DNA of 64,000 nucleotides from Amycolatopsis regifaucium (GCF_001613935.1 NZ_LQCI01000010.1:186001-250000); one strand, 5' to 3'. Shown: positions 24,750-33,564, numbered from the stretch's first letter. Numbers and translations are program-made. The notes: generated by a model from the sequence alone, not told the origin.

Positions 24750-24763
24750 GACTTATATAAGTC
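24750..24763. promoter_or_regulatory. ArsR operator palindrome
   Basis: gacttatataagtc is a perfect 14-bp palindrome in an otherwise GC-rich interval, 20 bp upstream of the ArsR start. Its tatata core could double as the -10 box of one or both divergent promoters. Confidence 0.7.
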
Positions 24764-24828
24764 AAGATGGCAAGGCAGGGGTCACCTGGCGGTGGCATCG
24801 TGGGCTGGAGACGCCGGAAGGGGATTCG

Positions 24829-25341
24829 ATGAAACTGGCCGAAGTGCTGGCCGACGAGTTCGGCCGCATCCGAGAGGTCGTGCACGAGGCCGTCGAGGGG
24901 CTCAGTGCCGAGCAGCTGGTCGCGAGCCCGGCGCCGGGCGCGAACACGATCGCCTGGCTGGTCTGGCACCTGGCACGGGTGCAGGACGATCATGTCGCCG
25001 ACCTCATGGGCACCGAGCAGATCTGGACCTCGCGAGGCTGGCTGGACCGGTTCGAGCTGCCGTTCCCGGCGGCCGACATCGGGTACGGGCATCGCCCCGA
25101 GGACGTCGACGCGGTCCGGGTCGACTCCGCCGATCTGCTGACCGGGTACTACGACGAAGTGCACGAAGCGACGACGGCTTGGGTGGCCGGTCTCGACGAA
25201 GCCGCTCTCGACCGTATCGTCGACGAGGCGTGGGATCCGCCCGTCACCCTCGGGGTACGCCTGGTCAGCGTTCTTTCCGACGATCTGCAGCACGCCGGGC
25301 AGGCCGCGTACGTCCGGGGACTCGTACTCCGCGATACGTAG
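24829..25341 (+). CDS. DinB-family (DUF664) protein
   Basis: A 170-residue four-helix-bundle protein from ATG 24829. GANTIAWLVWHLARVQDDHVADL and LVSVLSDDLQHAGQAAYVRGL are DinB/DUF664 signatures; their His residues would form the metal site. In actinomycetes such proteins are often mycothiol- or bacillithiol-dependent enzymes or metal-binding proteins of unknown role. It is divergent from the ArsR gene with a shared operator, so the pair is an inducible unit. Confidence 0.85.
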   Translation: MKLAEVLADEFGRIREVVHEAVEGLSAEQLVASPAPGANTIAWLVWHLARVQDDHVADLMGTEQIWTSRGWLDRFELPFPAADIGYGHRPEDVDAVRVDSADLLTGYYDEVHEATTAWVAGLDEAALDRIVDEAWDPPVTLGVRLVSVLSDDLQHAGQAAYVRGLVLRDT

Positions 25342-25398
25342 GACAGGTGCCGCTCCACGACGGACGACGGAGGCTCGGCGCGCGGAAACACTGGCCGC

Positions 25399-25980
25399 AT
25401 GAGTACTTCCACAGTGCGGCGACCGCCGACGAAGCTCACGCCCCGGTGGCGGAAACTCGTCCTCGTCGTCCATGTCGTCTCGTCCGTCGGCTGGCTCGGG
25501 ATCACCGTGGTGAACGCGGTACTGACCTTCATCTCCGTCTTCACCGGCGACCCCCGCCTCCAGCACGCGGCCATCCTCGTGATGGACCGGATCGGCGGAT
25601 ACCTGCTGCTGCCGGTGAGCCTGATCGCCCTGGTCAGCGGGCTCGTGCTCGGCGTCGGCACGAAATGGGGGCTGATCCGGTATAAATGGGTCGCGATCAA
25701 ACTGGTGCTGACCCTGATCGCGGTGGGGCTGACCCTGTTCTCGCTGCTCCCGGGGCTCCGGGAACTGGCCGCGCTCACCGAGTCCACTATGGACGGAGTG
25801 TTCGTCGAGATGGGACGGCGTCCGGACGGGTTCTACCCGATCATCGTGTCCACGACGATGTACCTGACCATGACCGTGCTGTCGGTGTACAAGCCGGGCG
25901 GGAAGACGCCGTATGGGCGAAGGGCGACCACCAGGCGCGATCGCGTGCCGCAATCAGCCGACCAAACGCGGCGACTCTAG
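25399..25980 (+). CDS. DUF2269-like integral membrane protein
   Basis: A 193-residue membrane protein with about four hydrophobic segments (22-46, 58-85, 95-118, 145-163). The N-terminal helix reads KLVLVVHVVSSVGWLGITVVN, with the His/Gly pattern typical of predicted DUF2269 membrane proteins. It has a basic C-terminal tail. It follows DinB by 57 bp and may be part of the same unit. Function unknown. Confidence 0.75.
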   Translation: MSTSTVRRPPTKLTPRWRKLVLVVHVVSSVGWLGITVVNAVLTFISVFTGDPRLQHAAILVMDRIGGYLLLPVSLIALVSGLVLGVGTKWGLIRYKWVAIKLVLTLIAVGLTLFSLLPGLRELAALTESTMDGVFVEMGRRPDGFYPIIVSTTMYLTMTVLSVYKPGGKTPYGRRATTRRDRVPQSADQTRRL

Positions 25981-26858
25981 AACCGTTCGAGTGCCTCATC
26001 GATCCGCTTCGCTTCGGAGCGCAGATCGTCCAAAGTGGCCTGGGCGGCGGTGGCCTCGCCATTCGCCGCCTCTTCCTCGAGTTCGGCGTCGGCGAGCCGC
26101 CGTCGGAGATCGTTCGCCTTCTCGGTGCTCTTCTCGGCACGACGTTCGGCCCGGGAGAGGTCGATTTCCGCTTGCTTGCGGGCTTTCGCGAGATCGGCGG
26201 CTTCGCGTCGGAGCCGGTTGAACTCCGCTACCCGCTTCTGTTCGCGCTCGGCTTCTTCGCGGGCCTTCGCGGTCCGCTCCTGTTCGGCCTTCGACGCGGC
26301 GTCGGCGGCGGCCTTCCGCTTCGCCTTCCGTCGATCGTCCAAATGCGACACGGTGGCGGGCTTTTCCCGTTCCGGGGCGGGTTCCCGCTTCGGCCGCGGC
26401 GTGAAGCCGCTCGTCAGCCACTGGTCGCCCGCGCTGTCCGCGCCGGTGCTCAGCCGTCCGGCCAAGGCCAGCGCCGCCACTTCCGGGTCGGCCACGACGG
26501 CTTCGAGAGTCGCTTCGACCTCACGGGCGACCGGCTCGCTCATCGAGCGTTCGTCGTGCAGGACCTGGTTCACCAGTTCCTGACGCCGCCGGGTGAGTTT
26601 GCGCAGTTCCGCTCCGGCCAGCGCCGAATGCGCCTTGCGCAGCTCTTCGCCCAGCTGTGCCAATTCCTTCAGCTCGGGGGAACCGGCCCGGCGGTTGAGG
26701 ATCGTGGCCGCGAGTGTGGGCTTCCGCAGCGCGCGGATACGTTCGGCCAAGGCGGCTTCACCCGCCGCTTTGGCTTCTTTCGCCCGCTGGTTGCGCACCG
26801 TGACGAACTCGGCCGGATCGCCGGCGTAGAGTTCGTCCGCGACCTTGTCGAAGTCCAT
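25977..26858 (-). CDS. Coiled-coil protein of unknown function
   Basis: A 293-residue protein, with no recognised enzyme domain. Residues 1-130 are helical (QRAKEAKAAGEAALAERIRAL, LRKLTRRRQELVNQ). The middle is a basic Pro-rich linker. Residues about 185-290 are a long, highly charged coiled coil rich in Lys, Glu and Ala. Proteins of this layout are common in actinomycetes next to housekeeping genes, but I cannot assign a role. It overlaps the convergent membrane gene by 4 nt. Confidence 0.7.
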   Translation of the reverse strand: MDFDKVADELYAGDPAEFVTVRNQRAKEAKAAGEAALAERIRALRKPTLAATILNRRAGSPELKELAQLGEELRKAHSALAGAELRKLTRRRQELVNQVLHDERSMSEPVAREVEATLEAVVADPEVAALALAGRLSTGADSAGDQWLTSGFTPRPKREPAPEREKPATVSHLDDRRKAKRKAAADAASKAEQERTAKAREEAEREQKRVAEFNRLRREAADLAKARKQAEIDLSRAERRAEKSTEKANDLRRRLADAELEEEAANGEATAAQATLDDLRSEAKRIDEALERF

Positions 26859-26880
26859 CGTCCTCCGCGGAACCGGTGGC

Positions 26881-27480
26881 TCAGCTGTCGGTCAGGCTCG
26901 GGATCAGGTGGCCTTGCTCGCGCTTGGCCTCCAGGTACGCGCGAGCCGAGTCACTCACCGGCACGATCGACGGCTCGCGTTTGACGATGATCCCACGGGA
27001 CTCCAGTGCCTTCACCTTTTCGGGATTGTTGGTCAGCAGGGTCACCCGGGTCAAGTCCAGGCTTTCCAGCAGATCGGCGGCGGCCGCGTAGTCGCGGGAG
27101 TCGGCGGGAAGGTGCAGCGCGCGGTAGCTGGTGAACGTGTCGGCCTGGTGCAGCTGGCTGTAGACGTACCCGCGTGCCTTGGCGAGCAGGCCCGCTCCTC
27201 GTCCCTCCTGGTCGAGGTAGATGATCACGCCCGTACCGGCGGCGGTGATCAGTTCCTTCGCCTGTTGCACCTGGTCGTGGCAGTCGCAGTCGACCGAGCC
27301 GAGGATCTCGGAGTAGACGCAGCGCGAATGGATCCGGACCAGGCAATCGTCCGCCGGTTCGCCGTAGATCGCGGCCACCGGGGGATTGTCCGCGGCCGGT
27401 TCGTTGTCGAGGACCCGGACCCGGAAGCCGGTGCCACCGGTCCGGTTGAGTGAATGCTCGACGAAGAGTTGTTCAGTCAT
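26881..27480 (-). CDS. GTP cyclohydrolase II-like protein
   Basis: A 199-residue RibA-type enzyme. The zinc ligands fit C-x10-C-x-C: Cys54, Cys65 and Cys67 in RCVYSEILGSVDCDCH. The triphosphate loop is LDQEGRGAGL (Gln91, Arg94), and NNPEKVKALESRGI is the purine-binding segment. It should open GTP and release formate, giving a pyrimidine that can feed riboflavin or a specialised pathway. It is a stand-alone form, not fused to RibB. It overlaps by 8 nt the upstream PfkB-like gene, so the two are translationally linked, and no other riboflavin gene is near. Confidence 0.87.
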   Translation of the reverse strand: MTEQLFVEHSLNRTGGTGFRVRVLDNEPAADNPPVAAIYGEPADDCLVRIHSRCVYSEILGSVDCDCHDQVQQAKELITAAGTGVIIYLDQEGRGAGLLAKARGYVYSQLHQADTFTSYRALHLPADSRDYAAAADLLESLDLTRVTLLTNNPEKVKALESRGIIVKREPSIVPVSDSARAYLEAKREQGHLIPSLTDS

Positions 27481-28963
27481 CGGTCTCGTGCTCCGGGGTA
27501 ACCTTGAGGACGCGGTCCACCTGTTGCGCCAATGGCATCGAATCCGCGACCCCGCCGAACGACTGGGCCGCGGTCATGGCAGCGGTCGCCCATTCGAGAT
27601 CGGACTGGTCGATTTTGCGATCTTTCTGCAGCAAGCGGTGGATCAGCGCCGCGCTGAAGGCCTCCCGCGCTCCGGGGGTGTCCCGTAAGGCGGTCGGGAA
27701 GCGGGCGATGTCCGCCCGCAGATGTTCCGACCGCACCATGCAGCCGAATTCTTCGGTGATGCAGACGCCGTGCACGCCGAGCAGGAGCAGGCTCGCGGCC
27801 AGCGACTCCGTCGTGATCTCGTCGCTGGCCCCCGAAAGAAGCTCGCGCAGCTCCCACTGGGTGCCGACCAGGTAGTCGATGTCGGAGAAATGTTCGTAGA
27901 GGAACTGGGGGCTGGCGATCGGCGGGGACGGCCGGACCACGATCAGGGGCTTCTTCTCGAGGCTGCTGACCACTCGCAGCACCTCGCGGGTGGCCGCGAT
28001 GGGCTGTTCGAAGGTGATCACGACGGCGTCCGACGCTTCGAGGACATTGCGCAGCGAGTGGGTGTGGAAGTCGGCCGGATCGAGCCGGATCTCGCCTTCG
28101 TTCATCCACGGCAGCAGGACCGCGCCGCCGTTGCGGGTCATGAACACCCCGACCACCGGCGTCTTGGCGTTCGGTACCACCTTGACCAGGTTCAGCCGCA
28201 TGCCCTCGGCGGTCATGTAGTCCAGGAGCATCTGGCCGGGCGCGTCGTCTCCCACCGCGGTGATCATGTGCACGTCCATGCCCAGCCGGGCGTTGGCGAC
28301 CGCGTGGTTGAGGCCTTTGCCGCCTGGATGGGTCTCGTAGGAGATCAGCGGGGTCGACGACCCGGGGGAGGGGATGTGGTCCACGACGTAGATGTGGTCC
28401 ACCACGGCCGAGCCGATCACGCTCACGGTCGCCGCGCGGGTCGTGGCGTCCTTCGCGGTGCTGGGTTCCGGGAAGGCCACGTCGAGAACCGAGCTGCTGA
28501 CACAGAGTTCGGCCAGTTTGGCGAGGGCGGCACTTTCGAGGGTGGACCGGAGCGCCCGCACGGTCAGATGGCGCTCCGGGATGCTCACGCCGAGTAACCG
28601 ATGGATCGGCTCCCACAGCTCCACGAGACGCTCGCGGCGTTCACCGACATCTGCCGCGTACAAGGTTTCGATCTCGGGCTCGTCGGGGAACCGCTTCGCG
28701 AGCAGGCCGAGGGAGAGGGCCATGTCGACGATCACGAGGTCTTCGGTGGGGAGCTGACCGGCGATCCTCCGCACCGCTTCCAGCGCGGCCTCGGGTTCGG
28801 ATTTGTCCGTGGTGTTGACGATTTGCCGGACGACCGGGAGATCGAGGATCGGGCGGACCCCGACCTCGGTGGAGCGCAACCTTTCCGCGCTCAGTCCGGT
28901 CCGCGTCCGCAGCCTCACGAGGGCACTGCGGACACCGTCCACGCCGGGCACCGGACCACTCAT
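27473..28963 (-). CDS. PfkB-fold protein with degenerate active site and N-terminal extension
   Basis: A 496-residue protein. Residues 1-170 form a helical N-terminal domain (LRTRTGLSAERLRSTEVGV start) that I cannot name. Residues 178-470 are PfkB/ribokinase-like: VSVIGSAVVDHIYV, then signature 1 HPGGKGLNHAVANARLG (212-228). Signature 2 should read DTxGAGDxF but is DTPGAREAF (428-436), so the anion-hole Gly is Arg433 and the catalytic Asp is Glu434. Kinase activity may be lost or altered. It is the first gene of an operon with GTP cyclohydrolase II. A sensor or regulatory role is possible. Confidence 0.82.
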   Translation of the reverse strand: MSGPVPGVDGVRSALVRLRTRTGLSAERLRSTEVGVRPILDLPVVRQIVNTTDKSEPEAALEAVRRIAGQLPTEDLVIVDMALSLGLLAKRFPDEPEIETLYAADVGERRERLVELWEPIHRLLGVSIPERHLTVRALRSTLESAALAKLAELCVSSSVLDVAFPEPSTAKDATTRAATVSVIGSAVVDHIYVVDHIPSPGSSTPLISYETHPGGKGLNHAVANARLGMDVHMITAVGDDAPGQMLLDYMTAEGMRLNLVKVVPNAKTPVVGVFMTRNGGAVLLPWMNEGEIRLDPADFHTHSLRNVLEASDAVVITFEQPIAATREVLRVVSSLEKKPLIVVRPSPPIASPQFLYEHFSDIDYLVGTQWELRELLSGASDEITTESLAASLLLLGVHGVCITEEFGCMVRSEHLRADIARFPTALRDTPGAREAFSAALIHRLLQKDRKIDQSDLEWATAAMTAAQSFGGVADSMPLAQQVDRVLKVTPEHETDD

Positions 28964-29168
28964 CGGAATAGATTACTCCGTTCGCATCGGCAGTTGCCAT
29001 CGCGCTGGGCCTACTGTGTGGCTATTGCCGCACATTACTCCTCGTAGTTCTCGGGGAGCATACCGCCGTGCCCTGGTGGGTCGGTCGCGACTCCCTGCAG
29101 CGGTTCTTCACTCATTCGAACCAGTGTGGCTCGGAGAAGGGGTGGATATCTCTCAGATTCATATCTGT

Positions 29169-29220
29169 CAGTTGCCTACATCGATTGGCAATTGACGCTT
29201 GTTACCGGCAACTGTCACAC
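29169..29220 (+). promoter_or_regulatory. Promoter region with CAGTTGCC inverted repeat
   Basis: cagttgcc (29169-29176) and ggcaactg (29207-29214) form an 8-bp inverted repeat; a further cagttgcc sits at 28991-28998. TTGACG (29192-29197) and tcacac (29215-29220), 17 nt apart, could be the promoter of the lipoprotein gene, with one arm in the spacer. The remainder of the interval from 28964 shows nothing else. Confidence 0.4.
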
Positions 29221-29251
29221 TGACCTTGCCTTCAAAGTCGGGGAGGTCGTC

Positions 29252-30439
29252 ATGAAGCGTTCGCAAGCCGCACCACCGATCTTCTTGTTGCTCACCGCGC
29301 TGGTGACTTCGCTGGTCAGCGCCTGTGGAAGCCGGGCGGGAGCAGCCGGGGGCGATGGCGAGCGCATCGTCATCCTCGCCTCGGCCAGCTCGAACGAGCC
29401 TCGTCCGTCGTTGCCCCGGGAAATCGAGAGCCTGCTCGCGGAGGCCGCCCACAGCCGGGACGCCACCGACGGGAAGAACGGCAAAGGCAGCCTCGCCATC
29501 GTGACCACGGCGGACGGCGACACCGCGCGGACCTTTCCGCTGACGCCGCGCCGGGCCAACGGCGCCGTCGAGCACGGGCTGCAGCGTGAAAGCCTCATCG
29601 AGGGCAACGTCCGGCGGGTAGCCGAATCCGTCGGCGGACTCGCGGCCACGCACTCCGGCGTCGACCTGCTGTCGGGCATCGACAACGCCGTCCGCGGCGC
29701 CGGGCACGGGACGCTCGTCGTGCTCAGCAGCGGACTGTCGACCGCGGGCGGGTTCGACCTGCGGCGCACCGGATGGCAGCTCGAACCCGCCGCGCTGGCG
29801 GCGGAACTGAAGACACGCGGCCTCCTGCCGCGGCTCGACGGCCATCGGTTCGTGATGACCGGGCTCGGCGCAACCGCGGGCCGTCAGGTGCCGCTCTCCC
29901 TGCCGACCAGGGAACGGCTCGCCGCGTACTGGCGGGAGATCTGCCGCGCGGCCGGCGCCGCCGAATGCCTCATCGACGACGCGAGGCCCGAGGCGGGGCC
30001 ACCGAACGGGACCGTCCCGACACCGGAGGTCCCGGTACCGGGGATCGTCTCGGTCACCGGGCCGGACGGGACGACCAAGACGACGTTGTCCGACGACGTC
30101 CTCGGTTTCGCCGGGGACTCGGCCGCGCTTTCTCCCGCGGCACAAGGGGTTCTGGCGGAACTGTCGGCGAGGATCGTCGCGAAGCGCGCCGAGCGGCCGA
30201 CGGCGAAGGTGGTCGTTCGCGGGTTCACCGCGGATCCGCCGGGTTCGACCGAACAGGGCAGGGCGGAACTGTCGGCCGCGCGCGCGAACGCGGTGGCGGG
30301 CGCGTTGCGCGCGGCCGGAGTGGAAGGTCCGATCGATTCGAGTGGAGGGGGAACCGCGCCAGGGATGACGGCGATGTCCGGCGGTGCCTTCGACGAAGGT
30401 GTCGCCGTGAAGATGCGCCGGGTCGACATCACGTACTGA
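29252..30439 (+). CDS. Lipoprotein with C-terminal OmpA-like domain
   Basis: A 395-residue secreted lipoprotein from ATG 29252, with gggagg upstream. The signal peptide ends in a lipobox, VSAC, with Cys25 as the lipid site. Residues about 35-210 look like a VWA/SIMPL-like unknown domain (VVLSSGLSTAGGFDL). After a Pro-rich linker, residues about 290-395 are OmpA-like (AQGVLAELSARIV, VVVRGFTADPPGSTEQGRAELSAARANAVAGAL), a fold that binds peptidoglycan. It probably bridges membrane and cell wall. The next gene, 19 bp on, encodes a membrane protein and is likely its partner. Confidence 0.82.
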   Translation: MKRSQAAPPIFLLLTALVTSLVSACGSRAGAAGGDGERIVILASASSNEPRPSLPREIESLLAEAAHSRDATDGKNGKGSLAIVTTADGDTARTFPLTPRRANGAVEHGLQRESLIEGNVRRVAESVGGLAATHSGVDLLSGIDNAVRGAGHGTLVVLSSGLSTAGGFDLRRTGWQLEPAALAAELKTRGLLPRLDGHRFVMTGLGATAGRQVPLSLPTRERLAAYWREICRAAGAAECLIDDARPEAGPPNGTVPTPEVPVPGIVSVTGPDGTTKTTLSDDVLGFAGDSAALSPAAQGVLAELSARIVAKRAERPTAKVVVRGFTADPPGSTEQGRAELSAARANAVAGALRAAGVEGPIDSSGGGTAPGMTAMSGGAFDEGVAVKMRRVDITY

Positions 30440-30458
30440 GAAGAGGGAGGAAACAGTC

Positions 30459-31325
30459 ATGGACGGCTTGGACCGGATCACGCCCCAGCTGCCCCGTCCC
30501 CGGGTGGCGGTGGAGGAATATCACGACGACTACCAGCGGGCGGCCGCCGGGACGCGGGGGAGGCTGGGCGCGCGGATCACGGAATTGAAACTCGCCGCCG
30601 ACCGCGTTCTGCGCACCCCGGTGATCGGGCCACGTGGGCAGTTCATGACCGTCCACGAGGCCAAACACCGCGCGGAGATGCTGACCGAGCAGATCGACAC
30701 CGACGAACTGCGCGGCAGCCTGCGGCACTACCGGGTGTCGCGGTCGGCGAAGGCACTCACCCTCTTCGGGCTGGTGGTGGTCGACTTCCCGGTGATGCTC
30801 TGGCTGGCGAGTTCGGTGTTCAACGTCGACTGGACGAACCCGCTCGGTCTGCCACTGGTGATCAGCTTCGTGATCTCGGTGCTGGCCACCGGTGGTGCCG
30901 CGACCGCGCTGTACCACCTCGGGCACAACCAGCGAGAGAACAAGGACGACCGGCGACGGCTCACCTGGCGCACGCTGTCCCGCGGGTCGAAGCTCAGCAT
31001 GCTGGCCGCGGTGGTGCTGGTGGGGCTGATCGCGGCGGTGATGTTCGTCCGCGTCTACACCGAAGGCGAGCTGAGCGGACTCGACAGTCTCGCCTTCCTG
31101 CTGGCGGTGCTGGTCGCCTTCGTGATGCTCATTTCGGCCGCGCTGGTGTTCTGGACGGCGTTCCGTGACGGTTCGCTGGAACAGGACGATCTACGGTGCT
31201 ACAGCGCGATGATCATGCGCTGCGAATCGCTGCGCCGCGAGTACGAGGTCCGCGTCGGCGAGCTGACGGCGCAACTGCAGCGGCTCGAAGGCGAGTATCC
31301 GTTCCGCGCCACGGTGGACACCTAG
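30459..31325 (+). CDS. Four-helix membrane protein of unknown function
   Basis: A 288-residue protein with a soluble N-terminal part (about 1-98), hydrophobic segments at about 101-121, 130-150, 180-202 and 210-235, and a C-terminal coiled tail (RREYEVRVGELTAQLQRLEGE). It has a good Shine-Dalgarno (gaggaggaaa) and is 19 bp from the OmpA-like lipoprotein, so the two are an operon. I do not recognise the family. Confidence 0.75.
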   Translation: MDGLDRITPQLPRPRVAVEEYHDDYQRAAAGTRGRLGARITELKLAADRVLRTPVIGPRGQFMTVHEAKHRAEMLTEQIDTDELRGSLRHYRVSRSAKALTLFGLVVVDFPVMLWLASSVFNVDWTNPLGLPLVISFVISVLATGGAATALYHLGHNQRENKDDRRRLTWRTLSRGSKLSMLAAVVLVGLIAAVMFVRVYTEGELSGLDSLAFLLAVLVAFVMLISAALVFWTAFRDGSLEQDDLRCYSAMIMRCESLRREYEVRVGELTAQLQRLEGEYPFRATVDT

Positions 31326-31328
31326 GCT

Positions 31329-31346
31329 GTGTCCTGCACAGGACAC
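31329..31346 (+). terminator. Short hairpin after the lipoprotein operon
   Basis: gtgtcctg-ca-caggacac is a perfect 8-bp stem starting 3 nt after the stop. It is a likely terminator, although the loop of 2 nt is tight. The remaining 200 nt up to the next gene show no other feature. Confidence 0.5.
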
Positions 31347-31547
31347 GGCCCAGCCTCCCGCGAGGGGCCGCCGTAGCGGCTCGGCTCGCTCGGTGGCACC
31401 CGCCGAGGCGGTGAATCCGGACTCCCCGCCCGCGATCGGACCAACCAGGGATCGGCACTTTGGAGGTGGCGCGCCTCCGGTGGCGGAACAACGATGGGTA
31501 CCAGGGATCGCGGATCCCGGGGAAGTCATCTGCCGCTGGAGGCCCGA

Positions 31548-32498
31548 GTGTCCGTCACCGATCGCGTCCCCGTTGCCCCGCAAGCGCATTTCCTCGGTTC
31601 CGGACCGTATCCGGAACACCGGTGGCGAGTGGTGTGCTGGTCCGTCCTCGCCGGATTCCTGCTGACGGTGCTCTGGTCCGCGCCCTTTGTGGACAGTGTG
31701 ATCGGTGACAGCGTGGCCAACACCCTGCTGGGACACAGCGCCAAAGAGACCCCGATCGGCGGAGTGCTGGCCGGGACGTTCTTCGCGTTCGTCTCCGGAC
31801 TCGCCGGAACGTTCACCGCCTGCAACATCGCCGCTTTCGGTGCCGTCGCCCCGCTCGTCGGCGGAGAGACCAGCGGACGGCCCAAGTTCGTGAACACGTT
31901 GAGGCCGCTGGGCTGGATTGCGGCGGGCATGTTGACCGTTTCCGTGGTGTACGGCGTCATCGTCGCGCTCGTCGGCACCCGGATGCCGCAGTTCTCGATC
32001 GCTTCCTCGTCGGGCGGGCTCAGTCCGCGCAACATCCAGTCGATGATCGTCTACGGCGTGATCGGGGTCGTGTTCATCGTGCTGGGCTTGGCTTCCGTCG
32101 GCATCATCCGCAATCCGATCGCCGACCTCACGCGCCGCTTCCCGCCCGCTCCGCTCGTCCTGATGGGCGCGCTCATCGGCGGTTTCCTGATCGGCCGCCC
32201 CTTCCCGTTGTTCCGGATCATGTTCCGCAGCGCGGCCGAAAGCCACAACGTCTTCTACGGTGCCGCGGCGTTCGCGCTGCAGTCGGTCGGCAACATCCTG
32301 GTGATGGCGCTGCTGTTCCTCGTGCTCACCCACGGCACGGGTGGGCGACTGCAGCGGTGGATGCTCGCGAAGCCCACCAGGATCGCCGTGGTGACCGGCG
32401 CCGCGCTGCTGGTCGCCGGCACGTTCACCCTGCTGTACTGGGATCTGCGGGTGCTGGGCCGGACCGGCCTCATCTGGTATCCGACCGTCAAGTGGTGA
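31548..32498 (+). CDS. Polytopic membrane protein of unknown function
   Basis: A 316-residue protein from GTG 31548 with tggagg just upstream. About seven hydrophobic segments are visible, including VLAGTFFAFVSGLAGTFTACN, a Gly/Cys-rich pattern that recalls DsbD/CcdA- or SulP-like transport proteins, though I cannot assign the family. The N-terminal 30 residues are cytoplasmic and polar. It is convergent with the TetR gene, overlapping it by 11 nt. No operon partner. Confidence 0.72.
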   Translation: MSVTDRVPVAPQAHFLGSGPYPEHRWRVVCWSVLAGFLLTVLWSAPFVDSVIGDSVANTLLGHSAKETPIGGVLAGTFFAFVSGLAGTFTACNIAAFGAVAPLVGGETSGRPKFVNTLRPLGWIAAGMLTVSVVYGVIVALVGTRMPQFSIASSSGGLSPRNIQSMIVYGVIGVVFIVLGLASVGIIRNPIADLTRRFPPAPLVLMGALIGGFLIGRPFPLFRIMFRSAAESHNVFYGAAAFALQSVGNILVMALLFLVLTHGTGGRLQRWMLAKPTRIAVVTGAALLVAGTFTLLYWDLRVLGRTGLIWYPTVKW

Positions 32499-33210
32499 AA
32501 ATCCGCGCCAGGACCTGCTCGACCGACTCCTGAAGGCACTTCGCCGCGTCTTCCCGGCCGGCGAGGTACTTCAGCAGGCCTTGCTGGAACAGGCCGTCGA
32601 AAAGCGCGTACGTCGTGGACGGAGTCAGCGCCAGCGGCTTGCCGAGCAGCTCCGCGTACCGGGCGACGATTCGCCAGATCATCCCTTCGAGGGTCTCGTC
32701 GATGGCAAGGACGTCGGCCCGGAACACCTTTTCGAACAGGCTCTGGTTGCGCAGGTCGTACCAGAGCCGGTGCAGTCGGGCGTCTTCGCGCAGCGTGGCC
32801 ACCATCGCGGTGCTGAAGGCCAGCTTCAGTTCTTCGGCCGTTTGCGCGGTCTCGACTATCCGGTCGTACCGGGCGACGCATTCAGTTTTGTACTGCTTGA
32901 CGCAGTAGGTGATCAGCTCGACCTTGTTCCGGAAGTAATAGTGCAGCACGCCGTGGGAGAACTCGGAGTTCTGCGCGATCTCCCGCAGGCTCGTCCGGGC
33001 ATAGCCGAGTTCGGACAACGTGACCAATGCCGACATCGCCAGCTGCGCGCGTCGTTGGTCGAACCTGTCCACCCGACGGGTTTGGTCACCGCTACGGTCC
33101 GCCACGTCGGTCACAGATCCCGGTTCCCGTCGCCTCGGGTGCCCGCCGGCCACGAGCACGTCGTCGGAGTCTAGCGCCGGAACGGTTTTCTTGTGTGCGA
33201 CAGAATTCAT
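32488..33210 (-). CDS. TetR-family transcriptional regulator
   Basis: A 240-residue TetR protein with an unusually long 50-residue polar N-terminal tail before the HTH (GYARTSLREIAQNSEFSHGVLHYYFRNKVELI). Its ATG 33210 overlaps the stop of the cupin gene as ATGA, so translation is coupled. The ligand-binding part includes RLHRLWYDLRNQSLFEK. Its target is unknown; the cupin gene upstream in the same operon is the first candidate. Confidence 0.87.
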   Translation of the reverse strand: MNSVAHKKTVPALDSDDVLVAGGHPRRREPGSVTDVADRSGDQTRRVDRFDQRRAQLAMSALVTLSELGYARTSLREIAQNSEFSHGVLHYYFRNKVELITYCVKQYKTECVARYDRIVETAQTAEELKLAFSTAMVATLREDARLHRLWYDLRNQSLFEKVFRADVLAIDETLEGMIWRIVARYAELLGKPLALTPSTTYALFDGLFQQGLLKYLAGREDAAKCLQESVEQVLARIFTT

Positions 33211-33515
33211 TCGAGCCACTCGGTGATGAAATGGTCGCTTTCGTGGATGTGGACGGCTTCGTAGACTTCCGGTCCGATCACGGCGAACTTGTGCGGGGTG
33301 TCCGCGGGTACGACGAGGACCTCGCCCGCGCCACCCTCGCGTTCGGCGGCGCCGATCGTGAACCTCGCCCGGCCGCGGAGGATGACGAACGTTTCGCCGT
33401 ACGGATGCCGGTGCAGTCTGGGCCCGGATCCCTCGACGTCGGTCCGCTCGCGGATGATCGAGATCCCGGAGCCGATGTCGCGGCCTTCGACGGTTTCCAG
33501 GGCGTCGTCGCTCAT
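33207..33515 (-). CDS. Small cupin-domain protein
   Basis: A 102-residue single-domain cupin. Motif 1 reads GPRLHRHPYGETFVILRGRARF with the metal ligands His, His and Glu, and motif 2 is PADTPHKFAVIG with the last His. Such proteins act as metal-dependent isomerases, oxygenases or ligand-binding modules. It is translationally coupled to the TetR gene downstream and may sense or turn over its ligand. A strong hairpin lies 50 bp upstream. Confidence 0.85.
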   Translation of the reverse strand: MSDDALETVEGRDIGSGISIIRERTDVEGSGPRLHRHPYGETFVILRGRARFTIGAAEREGGAGEVLVVPADTPHKFAVIGPEVYEAVHIHESDHFITEWLE

Positions 33516-33564
33516 TCCACCACCCTAACCCCGGCCGAGGCGGGCGGGCGAGCGTGAAGGCCGT

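Noticed and set aside
23695..24828. N-terminal 378 codons in front of the DinB protein
   Set aside because: The frame is open by chance; family start and Shine-Dalgarno place the gene start at 24829.
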